Positions 53,271 through 62,709 of a DNA stretch of 64,000 nt are shown in pieces. Both the position numbers and the translations under genes were made by a program. The first letter of the stretch is position 1. Every line of letters starts with the position of its first letter. The DNA is from Anaerocolumna chitinilytica. GTDB taxonomy: Bacteria > Bacillota > Clostridia > Lachnospirales > Lachnospiraceae. The stretch spans positions 872,001 through 936,000 of the forward strand of contig NZ_AP023368.1 of the NCBI RefSeq assembly GCF_014218355.1, in the 5' to 3' direction. Under the pieces are notes generated by a model. It searched no databases. It saw only the letters and a program-made list of their open reading frames with translations, and was not told the origin of the DNA.

Positions 53271-54602
53271 ATGCCAAAAGGGAAGAGGAAACTGGTAAAA
53301 TGTATTGTTTGCGGAGAAATCTTTGATTCGGAGCTGGATATTTGTCCGGTTTGTGGTGTAGGAAGGGATTATTTTATCCCGTATGATGAGGAAGATGTAA
53401 GTTTCAAAAAGGATACAAGCGAGACCTTTGTTATTCTTGGTAATGGTGCAGCAGGCGTCAGTGCAGCCGAAGCAATACGAGAGCGGAACGGAACCTGTTC
53501 TATCATAATGATATCAAAGGAAGGAGAACTTAGTTATAATCGGCCTATGCTGACCAAAAGTTTAAGTTCCCTTATTTCAGCACAGGAAATCCTAATTCAT
53601 CAGCCTGATTGGTATGAGGAAAACAATATAACAAATATACTGAATGCCGAAATTGTAAAGCTTGATATAGAAAATAAAACTGTCTGTTTAAAAGACGGCA
53701 GAGATATTGCTTTTGATAAATGTATTTATGCTCTAGGTGCAGAAAGCTTTGTCCCCCCGATGAAAGGGAGTGACAAGCCGGAAGTAATCGCTATCCGTAA
53801 TATGGAAGATGTTAAGAGAGCCAGTGAAATTGGCAGAACTGCTAAAAGAGCTGTTGTAATAGGCGGTGGAGTCCTTGGCCTTGAAGCTGCATGGGAGTTA
53901 AGTAAATTATGTACTGTGACTGTTCTGGAGGTTGCAGACAAGCTAATGGTAAGGCAGTTGGATGATAAAGCAAGCGAAGTACTTGGGAAGCTGATTCAAA
54001 AGGCAGGCATTGAATTCCGGGTAAATGCTTCTATCAGCGAGATTACAGGAGAGGATAAAGTAACAGGCGTAATGTTGCAGAACGGTGAGATCTTTGAAGC
54101 TGATCTTGTTATTATATCCTGTGGTATCCGAGCAAACACAGACATAGCAAAAGTATGCGGAATTCCTGTCAATCGGGCGATAGTGGTGAATGAGAAAATG
54201 GAAACCGGTGTGGAAGGTATCTATGCTTGTGGTGATTGTGCAGAATATGGCGGTGTTAATTACGCTGTGTGGTCTCAGGCTGTCCAGATGGGCAAAACAG
54301 CAGGCTGCAATGCAGCCGGCGAGGAGACAGAGTATGAGTTAAATCCCCCCGCACTAACCTTTGAAGGTATGAGGACAGCTCTCTTTGCAGGCGGAGATAA
54401 TGGTAAAAATGCAGAGCTTGATTACCAAATGCTTGAGTATATTGACAAAGAAGAGATGAATTATGAGAAATATTATTTTATAGATAATAAACTGGTAGGG
54501 GCCATATTAATAGGGGATACAAGGAAGATGGTTAAATTAACAGAAGGACTGAATGTGGGATGTTCTATTAATTATATCAGAAATAATATCATCCATTCAT
54601 AA
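53271..54602 (+). CDS. NAD(P)H-dependent FAD oxidoreductase with N-terminal rubredoxin-like domain
   Basis: A 443-residue flavoprotein. Residues 1-40 form a rubredoxin-like metal site (CIVC and CPVC). A pyridine-nucleotide-disulfide-type oxidoreductase follows: FAD loop VILGNGAAGVSAAEAIRE, NAD loop AVVIGGGVLGLEAAWELSKL and FAD-binding GIYACGDCAEY. This fits the NADH:rubredoxin oxidoreductase and high-molecular-weight rubredoxin group that handles oxygen and peroxide in anaerobes. There is no redox-active CxxxxC pair typical of thiol reductases. The ATG at 53271 follows ACAGGAGG. It lies alone, before the first Csp-like protease. Confidence 0.9.
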   Translation: MPKGKRKLVKCIVCGEIFDSELDICPVCGVGRDYFIPYDEEDVSFKKDTSETFVILGNGAAGVSAAEAIRERNGTCSIIMISKEGELSYNRPMLTKSLSSLISAQEILIHQPDWYEENNITNILNAEIVKLDIENKTVCLKDGRDIAFDKCIYALGAESFVPPMKGSDKPEVIAIRNMEDVKRASEIGRTAKRAVVIGGGVLGLEAAWELSKLCTVTVLEVADKLMVRQLDDKASEVLGKLIQKAGIEFRVNASISEITGEDKVTGVMLQNGEIFEADLVIISCGIRANTDIAKVCGIPVNRAIVVNEKMETGVEGIYACGDCAEYGGVNYAVWSQAVQMGKTAGCNAAGEETEYELNPPALTFEGMRTALFAGGDNGKNAELDYQMLEYIDKEEMNYEKYYFIDNKLVGAILIGDTRKMVKLTEGLNVGCSINYIRNNIIHS

Positions 54603-54659
54603 GTCATACTTTCTGATAGCAGTCATATAGATAATTAACCACTTTTTTTGGTAGACATT

Positions 54660-56363
54660 ATGAATGAGGCTGACAGATACAAGATTACCAGTGAAGATTA
54701 TGCTGATATTATATTGGATAATTGGAATGACCCTGAGGTAATGCAGAAATTTGCCAATGATGTTGTAAATAAAATCAATGACAATATTGCATTTGCTTAT
54801 ATACCGATTGATAGGGTTCCGTTAAGCAGTTTTAATCAATTTGGTTATTATTCCATTCCCGGCTGTTTCGGACTATTAGGTTCGGATAATGGCAACGAAG
54901 CAGCTGCTAATCCTATGCCGTATAATCTGGAAGAGAGCAGCGGAAAAGGGGTATTAATCGGATTTGTTGATACTGGAATAGATTACCGGCACCCGGCTTT
55001 TCGGAAAAGCGATAATACAACTAAGATTATTTCTATATGGGATCAGAATATAAAAAGTCTGGAGAGGTATCCGGATGGACTTTATTATGGAACGGAATAT
55101 AACAGTGAGGAGATTAATTTTGCATTGCAAAAGGAAGATCCTCTTTCTGTTATTCCTAGTACAGACGATATCGGTCACGGTACTATGATGGCCGGGATAG
55201 CCTGTGGCACCCGTAATGATGAAAATAATTTTAGAGGTATTGCACCGGAGGCAGAACTAGTTATTGTCAAACTTAAACCAGCAAAGCAATACTTGAAAGA
55301 AATCTTATTAATACCCGACGGGATTCCATGTTACCAGGAAAATGATATCATGGCAGGGGTTGAATATCTGAATCGTATTGCGGCAAAGCATAACAAACCT
55401 ATTGTTATATGCTTAGGCGTTGGTAATAACATTGTGGACCATGCGGGCCTTCGTATCGGCAGCAAATTCTATGCAAGAATCGGCGAAAAGCCGGGGTGTG
55501 TGTTTTTGGCGGCAGCCGGAAATGAAGCCAACCGTCAAAATCATTATTACGGCAATATTACAGGTAATTCTATTTCAGATTTTGTAGAGCTGCAGATAGC
55601 GAAAGAAGATCCGGGGTTTATGATTCAATTCTGGGGAGTCTCTCCTAATTTCTTTTGGATTGATATTTATTTGCCATCGGGAGAGTTCTTGGTACGTATT
55701 CCACCCATTGACGGGCAGACCACTATAAGGCAGTATGATAAGATGTTAGTAATAGCAGACAGTATCGTTGGGATACCATCTTTTCATAATCAGTCGATAA
55801 TTTTTAGGGTTTATAAGCCGGTGGAAGGAAATTGGACCTTTATGGTGTTTGGTTCCATGGGGGATTTACCGAGAGAATTCCATTTATGGCTTACAATGCA
55901 TAATTATCTCCATGAAGGTACTTATTTTTTGAAACCAAATATCTATACAACAATAGTAGGTCCTGGAAATAATACCGGAATTATAACTGTTTCCTGTTAT
56001 AATACAAGTACGGGAGAGCTTAATGATTACTCCAGCAGAGGATTTAATGTGGATGAGATGCCGAAGCCGGATATAGCGGCACCGGGCGTTAATATACCTG
56101 CCCCCTTCTTGAATAATTCCTATGTATCAGCCAGCGGAAGCAGTATTGCAGCAGCCTTTACCGCCGGTGTTTCCGCTCATGTATTACAATGGGGAATTGT
56201 AGAAGGCAGAGCTGATTTCCTAAATACTCCTCATGTAAAACACATATTTCAGTTAAGTGCCCAAAGGCAGAAGGACATGAAATATCCGAATGGAGACTGG
56301 GGTTATGGGATATTGAATCCGTCAGGTATCATTAATACATTAAAGGATTTTATGAATATATAA
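54660..56363 (+). CDS. Csp-like S8 family subtilase with intact catalytic triad
   Basis: A 567-residue subtilisin-family protease without a signal peptide, with the layout of the clostridial germination proteases CspA/B/C that process the spore cortex hydrolase SleC. A pro-region of about 80 residues precedes the catalytic domain. The triad is present: Asp104 in GFVDTGIDYRHP, His173 in GHGTMMAG and Ser495 in SGSSIAAAF, with the oxyanion Asn in AAAGNEAN. A long insertion before the serine (about residues 300-440) is the jelly-roll seen in Csp proteins. The ATG at 54660 has only a weak ribosome site; a TTG at 54648 is possible. It is followed by a hydrolase gene and a mutated paralogue. Confidence 0.9.
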   Translation: MNEADRYKITSEDYADIILDNWNDPEVMQKFANDVVNKINDNIAFAYIPIDRVPLSSFNQFGYYSIPGCFGLLGSDNGNEAAANPMPYNLEESSGKGVLIGFVDTGIDYRHPAFRKSDNTTKIISIWDQNIKSLERYPDGLYYGTEYNSEEINFALQKEDPLSVIPSTDDIGHGTMMAGIACGTRNDENNFRGIAPEAELVIVKLKPAKQYLKEILLIPDGIPCYQENDIMAGVEYLNRIAAKHNKPIVICLGVGNNIVDHAGLRIGSKFYARIGEKPGCVFLAAAGNEANRQNHYYGNITGNSISDFVELQIAKEDPGFMIQFWGVSPNFFWIDIYLPSGEFLVRIPPIDGQTTIRQYDKMLVIADSIVGIPSFHNQSIIFRVYKPVEGNWTFMVFGSMGDLPREFHLWLTMHNYLHEGTYFLKPNIYTTIVGPGNNTGIITVSCYNTSTGELNDYSSRGFNVDEMPKPDIAAPGVNIPAPFLNNSYVSASGSSIAAAFTAGVSAHVLQWGIVEGRADFLNTPHVKHIFQLSAQRQKDMKYPNGDWGYGILNPSGIINTLKDFMNI

Positions 56364-56433
56364 TTTGGTTTGCAGTGGCAAAAATATTTTATTGGAATAT
56401 TCTATTACTAAACTAAAAATAATGGTGCAGTTT

Positions 56434-57243
56434 ATGGAATATTATATTACGGTAGAACCCGGCGTAAGGATATATGTGAATGACATAAATCCTCAGGGGG
56501 ATAAACCCATCCTGTTTATGCATGGGTGGCCTGCAAACCATCATTTATTCGAGTATCAATATGATGAACTGATTCAAAAAGGATATCGTTGTATCGGCAT
56601 GGATGTCAGAGGATTCGGAAAATCTGATAAACCGGTATATGGGTATGATTACGATACCTCAGCAGATGATATCCGCTGCGTAATCGAAACTTTGAAGCTG
56701 TGCAATCTTACACTGCTGGGGCATTCTACCGCAGGGGCTGTAGCAATACGTTATATGGCAAGACATAAAGGATTCGGTGTATCAAAATTGGTTTTATGTG
56801 CAGCAGCAGCTCCCAGTCTTATAGAAAGACCGGATTTCCCTTTTGGTTTGAAAGAGGATGATGTACTTCAGATTATTTATAACACATACCAAGACCGCCC
56901 TCAGATGTTAGCAGACTTTGGTAAGATGTTCTTCTATCAGCCTATAACAGAAGCTTTCTCCAGCTGGTTCCTCTCTCTGGGATTAGAAGCTGCAAGCTGG
57001 GCTACCGCTTATGTGGCATGTGCCTGGTTATATGAAACCTTATTTGATGATATGAAGTGTGTCAATGTACCAACATTAATTATGCACGGAATCCATGATC
57101 AAGTATGTAAATACCCTTTAGGAGTAGCGCAGCATAAAGGAATAAAGGGTTCTAAATTTGTTACCTTTGAAGATAGCGGACATGGGCTCTTTTATGATGA
57201 GAAAGATAAATTTAACTGTGAATTAATGAATTTTGTTGGATAA
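56434..57243 (+). CDS. Alpha/beta hydrolase
   Basis: A 269-residue cytoplasmic hydrolase of the epoxide hydrolase/haloperoxidase-like type. The oxyanion motif HGWPANHHLFEYQ, nucleophile Ser in LLGHSTAGAVAI, acid in HGIHDQVCKY and His in EDSGHGLFYDE make a complete triad. The substrate is unknown. The start is uncertain: ATG at 56434 gives the typical N-terminus (EYYITVEPGVRIYVND) and one at 56422 is close. It lies between an active and a mutated Csp-like protease on the same strand, and 70 bases separate it from the first. A terminator at 57256-57282 follows. Confidence 0.88.
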   Translation: MEYYITVEPGVRIYVNDINPQGDKPILFMHGWPANHHLFEYQYDELIQKGYRCIGMDVRGFGKSDKPVYGYDYDTSADDIRCVIETLKLCNLTLLGHSTAGAVAIRYMARHKGFGVSKLVLCAAAAPSLIERPDFPFGLKEDDVLQIIYNTYQDRPQMLADFGKMFFYQPITEAFSSWFLSLGLEAASWATAYVACAWLYETLFDDMKCVNVPTLIMHGIHDQVCKYPLGVAQHKGIKGSKFVTFEDSGHGLFYDEKDKFNCELMNFVG

Positions 57244-57255
57244 GACCTAGATGAA

Positions 57256-57282
57256 AGAAGGAGGATTGTTCTCCTTCTTTTT
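57256..57282 (+). terminator. Rho-independent terminator of the hydrolase gene
   Basis: AGAAGGAG at 57256-57263 pairs perfectly with CTCCTTCT at 57271-57278, followed by more T residues. Confidence 0.8.
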
Positions 57283-57373
57283 ATTTGCTTAAAAGAGCTT
57301 TCCTGTGTAAGAAGAATAATCAATTTATATATAGCATAGATATAACTAACCATACTAGGATTGTAAAATATTT

Positions 57374-59041
57374 ATGATCGACGAAACACAAAATGCAGTT
57401 ACGGATGAAAGGTATGCTGATTTGATAGTGGATTTGACCAGAACGGACGGGATAGAGCTGGATAATCGGAGTCCTTTCTTACAGAAAATAAATGAACAGT
57501 TTGCAGTGCTTCAAATACCGGTAGAGGAGATTACTCCGGATATTATGCAAAAATATGGATACTCTGCTATGCCTAAGTGTTATGGGATCACTACCTATCG
57601 TAATGAAATAATTGAATACTCTTATATCGTACAAAAATTCGATCTGGAAGATATCAAGGGAAGCGGCATACTAATCGGAATTGTGGATACGGGCATTGAT
57701 TATTTGAACCCCGCATTCATAAATGTGGGAGGCACCACGAAAATAAGAGCTCTTTGGGATCAGACCATAGATAATATCGGCAAAGAACCGGTAGGCTTCT
57801 TATATGGTTCAGAATATACAGCGGAAGACATTAATATCGCGCTTCATGCACAAAATCCCCTGGAAACGCTGCCAAGCAGAGATGATGTTGGAGAAGGGAC
57901 AGCTATGGCTGCCATTGCAGCAGGCAATCAATCGGAATCCTCCGCATTTACAGGGATTGTCGTGAATGCGGAACTGGCAGTTGTGAAACTGAAACCTGCA
58001 AAAAAATACTTAACTGAATTCTATGGCATTCCGGAAAAAGCGATTTGCTATCAGCAAAATGATATTATGATGGGAATTAAGTATCTATTACAAAAAGCGG
58101 AGCAGTTTGGTATGCCCATTATTATAGGTTTGGGGTTAAGCTCTTCCCAGGGAGCCCATGACGGTAAGGACATTATGAGCATATACCTGGAAGAGTGCGG
58201 AAAACGAAACAATGTCGGTATAGCAGTTGCTGTGGGAAATGAAGGAAATCAGGAGTTGCATTATTATGGATTAAAGCAGGCGGATGAAAGTACCAGTATA
58301 GCTGAATTGAATGTCAGTGAAGGCAATCCTAACTTTACCATGGAGTTGTGGACCAATATCCAAAGTACATTAAGTGTTTCCGTTCTATCACCGGAGGGTG
58401 ATACCATTTATAGGTTGGACTCTTCCTTGCCGCCCAGTCGTAATGAAGTAGTTACCTATGAAAATATGAGTTTGTATGTGGACTTGTTTATGAATGAAAC
58501 ATATTCTCAGAAGAAACTGATCGTATTTCGTTTTCAGAATATAAGAGAAGGAGTTTGGCGCTTTCTAATTGAGGAACCAGGAGGTGTAATTTCCTTTTGC
58601 CATATATGGCTTCCCATAAGGAACTTTCTTTCAAATGATACCTACTTTTTAAATTCAAATCAATATACTACCATATCAATACCGGGTAATGCAGATCAGA
58701 TAGTTACAGTGACCTCCTATGATGCAATTACCAGTAACCTTGCACCAAGTGCCGGAAGAGGCTATACCTCTGAAAATAAGCCCAAGCCCGATATTGCCGC
58801 ACCAGGGGTAAATATCGTTGTACCAATACTTGACGGCGGGTTCTATCCGCTGTCCGGGAGCGGATTGGCGGTGGCCTTTACTGCAGGAACTATGGCGGCC
58901 ATTATGGAAGGTGGTACAATAATTAATCCAACACAGGTAGTTAATACACAGTTGCTGAGGCTTATTCTTACCTATCTGGCTAGGAGAAGTACGGATTTAG
59001 AATATCCTAATCCGGACTGGGGATATGGTTATATTGTATAA
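57374..59041 (+). CDS. Csp-like subtilase pseudoprotease (catalytic His and Ser replaced)
   Basis: A 555-residue paralogue of the protease at 54660, with the same pro-region, subtilase and jelly-roll layout. Only Asp105 of the triad remains (GIVDTGIDYLNP). The expected His is Glu174 (DVGEGTAMAA instead of GHGT) and the expected Ser is Gly497 (LSGSGLAVAF instead of SGSS). The frame is intact over its full length, and other conserved parts such as KPDIAAPGVNI and AVGNEGN remain, so it looks maintained rather than decaying. In Clostridioides difficile the pseudoproteases CspC and CspA regulate germination; this protein may act likewise. No strong ribosome site is seen upstream of the ATG. Confidence 0.9.
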   Translation: MIDETQNAVTDERYADLIVDLTRTDGIELDNRSPFLQKINEQFAVLQIPVEEITPDIMQKYGYSAMPKCYGITTYRNEIIEYSYIVQKFDLEDIKGSGILIGIVDTGIDYLNPAFINVGGTTKIRALWDQTIDNIGKEPVGFLYGSEYTAEDINIALHAQNPLETLPSRDDVGEGTAMAAIAAGNQSESSAFTGIVVNAELAVVKLKPAKKYLTEFYGIPEKAICYQQNDIMMGIKYLLQKAEQFGMPIIIGLGLSSSQGAHDGKDIMSIYLEECGKRNNVGIAVAVGNEGNQELHYYGLKQADESTSIAELNVSEGNPNFTMELWTNIQSTLSVSVLSPEGDTIYRLDSSLPPSRNEVVTYENMSLYVDLFMNETYSQKKLIVFRFQNIREGVWRFLIEEPGGVISFCHIWLPIRNFLSNDTYFLNSNQYTTISIPGNADQIVTVTSYDAITSNLAPSAGRGYTSENKPKPDIAAPGVNIVVPILDGGFYPLSGSGLAVAFTAGTMAAIMEGGTIINPTQVVNTQLLRLILTYLARRSTDLEYPNPDWGYGYIV

Positions 59042-59309
59042 AGTAAATATACGGCAGCATGCTATGGGGCAGTATGGATATTCGTATTGAGTAAGAAACT
59101 CAATAGAGAAAGTCAGTACTGCTCACTTGTTTTAAATATATTCTATTTTATTCTATTAGCTAAAATTAAAGTCCTTTGAGATCTAATGTAAAAAAGATAG
59201 AATTTTTGCTGAGTTTAGGGTATATTTAAATATGGAAAATTTAGGACAAGCTTATAATAGCATAATGAAAAAAGGTCCGGTGGAGCAGTATTAGGGAGGG
59301 TAAATAAAC

Positions 59310-59615
59310 ATGTATATTTTATGGCCGTTACTAATAGGTTTGATAATTGGAATAACAGTATACGGGATTATAAATGCAAGTAATAATAATCCGAAAGTTA
59401 TTAAGGTGCTGACACTTATAGGATTAATTATTGCAATAATATATAAATCGTGTTCCGATGAAAGCCTATATCCATATGATCAATCTTACAACTTATCATG
59501 TGGTGCAATTCAGGGAGGAATTATAGAGATTTCTAATAACGCCGAAAGGTATGCTGCTTATTTTAATAATCAGGAATTTCCAATTGAGGTATTAAATGAG
59601 ATAGTTAATTCTTAG
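59310..59615 (+). CDS. Small membrane protein, unknown
   Basis: A 101-residue protein with two hydrophobic helices (ILWPLLIGLIIGITVYGII and VIKVLTLIGLIIAIIY) and a polar C-terminal half (YPYDQSYNLSCGAIQGGI). I recognise no family. GGGAGGG precedes the ATG at a good distance. The preceding 268 bases contain only a weak nested inverted repeat around 59068-59139. It is the first gene of an accessory-looking stretch to 62.7 kb. Confidence 0.62.
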   Translation: MYILWPLLIGLIIGITVYGIINASNNNPKVIKVLTLIGLIIAIIYKSCSDESLYPYDQSYNLSCGAIQGGIIEISNNAERYAAYFNNQEFPIEVLNEIVNS

Positions 59616-59675
59616 TGAAAATAAAAGGTTAATATCATTTTTATTTATAGTTGTCATATAAAAGGAGTCGAATAT

Positions 59676-60236
59676 ATGGAGAAGCCATATTTGTTAGTGG
59701 TTACCGGGAGACCTGGTGCAGGGAAAACAACCTTTGCTAAAAATCTTGGCAATGAGATTTTTATGCCGGTAATCAGCCGGGACCAGATAAAGGAAGGTTA
59801 TGTCCATACTTTTGGTAAAAAGCATACAGAACTTCCGGAAGAAACCAATGGGATAGCTACGGATATCTTCTTTGATACAGTTATGGGGTTAATAACCAAT
59901 AAAGTATCTGTAATTGTTGAAGCTGCATTTCAGCATAAGCTATGGTCAAACAGGCTGGAAGCATTCACGGACAAAGCTCGTATCGTTCTGTTAATATGTA
60001 AAGTAGATGAAAAAATCGCTCTTGACAGATTTCTGCAGCGGGGTTTAAACAATTCAAGGAGAGAATATTTTCATGGTGACAAAGGCGTTGATTTGGCTAG
60101 AAAGGGAATGGAACTGAAAGTGAGTCCTTACGAGGAACCTAAGCTTGATGTACCGACATTCTATATCGATACTACAGGAGATTATAATCCAGCCCTAAAA
60201 GAACTTGGAAGAAAGATTCTAGATGAACTCAAATAA
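59676..60236 (+). CDS. P-loop AAA_33-type kinase
   Basis: A 186-residue soluble ATP-binding protein. Walker A is VVTGRPGAGKTTFAK (residues 6-20), a DQIKEGYVHTFG region corresponds to the acceptor-binding part, and a CKVDEKIALDRFLQRG helix carries lid arginines. It resembles small zeta-toxin/chloramphenicol-phosphotransferase-like and polynucleotide-kinase-like enzymes; the substrate is not clear. AAAGGAG precedes the ATG. An ANT(6)-like gene follows after 29 bases, so the two are likely cotranscribed; together they could modify a small molecule or antibiotic. Confidence 0.78.
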   Translation: MEKPYLLVVTGRPGAGKTTFAKNLGNEIFMPVISRDQIKEGYVHTFGKKHTELPEETNGIATDIFFDTVMGLITNKVSVIVEAAFQHKLWSNRLEAFTDKARIVLLICKVDEKIALDRFLQRGLNNSRREYFHGDKGVDLARKGMELKVSPYEEPKLDVPTFYIDTTGDYNPALKELGRKILDELK

Positions 60237-60265
60237 TTATAATTGCATTGGGAATAGGAGATAAC

Positions 60266-61135
60266 ATGCGTAAAGAATCCGAAATGATGGAATTAATTAT
60301 GAAAAAAGCCAGGGAAGATGATAGAATACGCGCTGTTGCAATGGATGGCTCAAGAGCGAATAAAAATGCTGTCCACGACCAATACAGTGATTTCGATATT
60401 GTATATTTTGTAACTGATGTGCGTGAATTTACGAAAGATAAAAGCTGGGTGAATTATTTTGGCGAAATCCTTATTCTTCAGTGCCCAATGGATTGGTACT
60501 TGCATCCCTATGATTATTCCAGTAGTGATTCCTTCACATATCTGATTCAATTTTCAGATGGTAACCGTATTGATCTCACACTGATTGATGTAAAGAACAT
60601 CGAAGCAGAAAGGAGCAAAAACGAGCCAAGAATCATATTGCTCAATAAGGACAATTTTACAGCATTAAGATTAATAGAGAATGAGGAGGCATTCTTTATT
60701 CAGCCCCCCTCAAAGATGGAATTCCATAACACCACCAACGAATTTCGGTGGTTGTCTTTGTACATAGCTAAGGGGTTGTGCCGGGAAGAATTCTATTATG
60801 CTAAATACTGTTTTGATGTTCTTATAATGAAAATGTTTTTGAAGATGCTAAATTGGACCATAGGATTACATCATGATTTTAAAGTAACCACTGGAGCTCA
60901 CAGTAAATATTTGAAGAGGTATCTTTCAGATACAGATATGAAACACGTACAGGAGATTTTTCCGGATGGAAGTTATAAAAATATTTGGGATAAGCTTTTT
61001 CTAATGTATGATTATTTTCATGAACTGGAAGGGGAGGTAGCAGAGTACTTTCATTTTATATGTGACAAAGAAGAAAGTAAAAGGGTTAGAGAATTCCTGT
61101 TAAATCGGAAATGGAATAGTGAGGGTGAGAAATGA
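60266..61135 (+). CDS. ANT(6)-like aminoglycoside nucleotidyltransferase
   Basis: A 289-residue protein of the streptomycin 6-adenylyltransferase family (AadE/AadK type), which inactivates streptomycin by adding AMP. The nucleotidyltransferase core is MDGSRANKN followed by YSDFDIVYFVTD (metal-binding aspartates), then RIDLTLID; downstream WLSLYIAKGLCREEFYYAK and TTGAHSKYLKRYL fit the family. I chose the ATG at 60266 with ATAGGAG upstream; a TTG at 60248 reads through it. Chromosomal relatives may have other substrates, so resistance is not shown. Confidence 0.85.
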   Translation: MRKESEMMELIMKKAREDDRIRAVAMDGSRANKNAVHDQYSDFDIVYFVTDVREFTKDKSWVNYFGEILILQCPMDWYLHPYDYSSSDSFTYLIQFSDGNRIDLTLIDVKNIEAERSKNEPRIILLNKDNFTALRLIENEEAFFIQPPSKMEFHNTTNEFRWLSLYIAKGLCREEFYYAKYCFDVLIMKMFLKMLNWTIGLHHDFKVTTGAHSKYLKRYLSDTDMKHVQEIFPDGSYKNIWDKLFLMYDYFHELEGEVAEYFHFICDKEESKRVREFLLNRKWNSEGEK

Positions 61136-61246
61136 AAACAGGGCTTCTTACCAGTCATTTTTCATGGTAAAAGAGATGATTAAGAAAATGAATATAATAA
61201 AATAAAAAAATGTAGTCAATAACTATAAACTGGAGAAAAATTCCCA

Positions 61247-61408
61247 ATGGAAACTTTAGAAGCAATCTTTAACCGGAGAAGTATTAGAGACTTTACAGAC
61301 GAACCGGTTGTACAGGGTTTCCTAATATTAAAAGGATTTTATAGTAAGAACCTGAATACAGGAAGATTATTACAAAACCCTGGAAAATCATCCATGTATA
61401 AGCTATAA
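61247..61408 (+). pseudogene. Nitroreductase-family remnant
   Basis: The first 21 residues (METLEAIFNRRSIRDFTDEP) are the conserved start of nitroreductase-family flavoproteins, including the FMN-binding RRSIR. After about residue 22 the sequence is unrelated and the frame stops at 53 codons, where normal proteins have 165-200. A CTGGAG site precedes the ATG. This is a 5' fragment left by deletion or insertion. Confidence 0.6.
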
Positions 61409-61447
61409 TAGAATCTGGTGAATTTTTATTTCTTTTGGAGGTGTATA

Positions 61448-61783
61448 ATGGTAAATATAGGGTTTGGATTATTATTTTTTGCGCTTTCTCTCTTTTTATA
61501 TTTCATTTCTCCAATATATAAAAAGAATATACTAGGCTACAAATCAATGCAGCAAGGGATGTATAAGGATGTCTGGATGTTGTCTAATAAATGCTTTGGA
61601 TTATTAGTAATGATTGGTTCTATAATTTACCTTACTATGGCTATTACATTTAAAATTTCTGATATTAAACATTACGATGCTCTGTTAAATCAATGTGGGA
61701 CATTTTATATTTTTCTAAGTATACTTGTAACGGAAGTATATACTTTTATAAGTTCCCAGAAACGCAAAAAAATAGAGAAATAA
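61448..61783 (+). CDS. SdpI-like small membrane protein
   Basis: A 111-residue protein with three hydrophobic helices (FGLLFFALSLFLYFISPIY, CFGLLVMIGSIIYLTMAI, CGTFYIFLSILVTEVYTFI) and an intervening GYKSMQQGMYKDVWMLSNKCFG segment like the GYR(T/S) block of the SdpI immunity-protein family. SdpI protects Bacillus from its own killing factor; most relatives have no known role. The ATG at 61448 follows TTGGAGG. It precedes a Nudix gene by 24 bases. Confidence 0.72.
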   Translation: MVNIGFGLLFFALSLFLYFISPIYKKNILGYKSMQQGMYKDVWMLSNKCFGLLVMIGSIIYLTMAITFKISDIKHYDALLNQCGTFYIFLSILVTEVYTFISSQKRKKIEK

Positions 61784-61807
61784 TATTTTACAGTTAGGAG
61801 ATTGTAT

Positions 61808-62290
61808 ATGGGCTGGCCAACACATATTGTAGCAGCAGGAGGATATGTATTTGATAAGAACGGGAATATCCTTATCGTAAAAACTTATAATAGGGGATGG
61901 GATTGCACCGGAGGACAAATTGAAGTAGGAGAGAACCTGGAAGAAGGAGTGCTGCGGGAGATTCTTGAAGAAAGCGGGGTAAGGGCTTCTGTCAGATGTC
62001 TATGCGGTATCTATTCCAATGTAAGCATGAATACTTATTACGACGGGGTTACACCGGTTCCTACGAAAGTGATGTTTGATTTTATATGTGATTATGAGGA
62101 CGGAAACCTGACACCATCCGATGAAACAAGCGATGTTATATGGGTACCCAAGGAAAATGTATTAGATTATATTACTGCGCCTGCTCCTCGATTAAGATTT
62201 CAGCAGATACTGGATTTTAGCGGAAAAGTTCATTATTGTTCCTACGTAACCCAACCTGATTTTAAAGTGTTATCATCAAGGTATCTATAA
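61808..62290 (+). CDS. Nudix hydrolase
   Basis: A 160-residue member of the Nudix superfamily, which cleaves nucleoside diphosphates linked to another moiety. The Nudix box is complete: GGQIEVGENLEEGVLREILE followed by ESGV, at about residues 37-60. The specific substrate cannot be told. TTAGGAG precedes the ATG at 61808; a TTG at 61802 is less likely. It is probably cotranscribed with the SdpI-like gene. Confidence 0.9.
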   Translation: MGWPTHIVAAGGYVFDKNGNILIVKTYNRGWDCTGGQIEVGENLEEGVLREILEESGVRASVRCLCGIYSNVSMNTYYDGVTPVPTKVMFDFICDYEDGNLTPSDETSDVIWVPKENVLDYITAPAPRLRFQQILDFSGKVHYCSYVTQPDFKVLSSRYL

Positions 62291-62352
62291 GTATTAATAA
62301 TGGAGCAGCATAAGATCATAACTTGTAATGAGTAATATGGGGGGGAGGTAGG

Positions 62353-62709
62353 ATGAGAAAGTTTAAAAGAATGATTCAAGTTATTTTAATCAGTGTGCTG
62401 ATTCTATGTATACTCATTCATTTCCTGCCTGTCCGCCTGGAAGCAATAGCTTATGGAAATAACTATAAAACATATATTTACTATAAATATGTTGGTGAAG
62501 TAGTATCACTCTATGCAGACAATCACAAAGAATATAGGGGAGTATCAGCACAGACATTAAGCAATTATAAGATATCTTATAAAGGCAGGCGTATGTATCT
62601 GGACCTTGAATTAAAGGTAACGAAAGATGATAAGAACCTTGATACTATTACTGGCGAATTTGTGGGAAAGCGGATTTGGATAGGAGTATTTTCATGGAAA
62701 GAGCGATAG
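62353..62709 (+). CDS. Small exported or membrane-anchored protein, unknown
   Basis: A 118-residue protein with a basic start and one hydrophobic segment (IQVILISVLILCILIHFLPV) followed by a beta-rich external domain (YIYYKYVGEVVSLYADN, MYLDLELKVTKDDK). No family is recognised. A very strong GGGGGGAGG site precedes the ATG at 62353. It stands alone before the gdhA leader. Confidence 0.65.
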   Translation: MRKFKRMIQVILISVLILCILIHFLPVRLEAIAYGNNYKTYIYYKYVGEVVSLYADNHKEYRGVSAQTLSNYKISYKGRRMYLDLELKVTKDDKNLDTITGEFVGKRIWIGVFSWKER

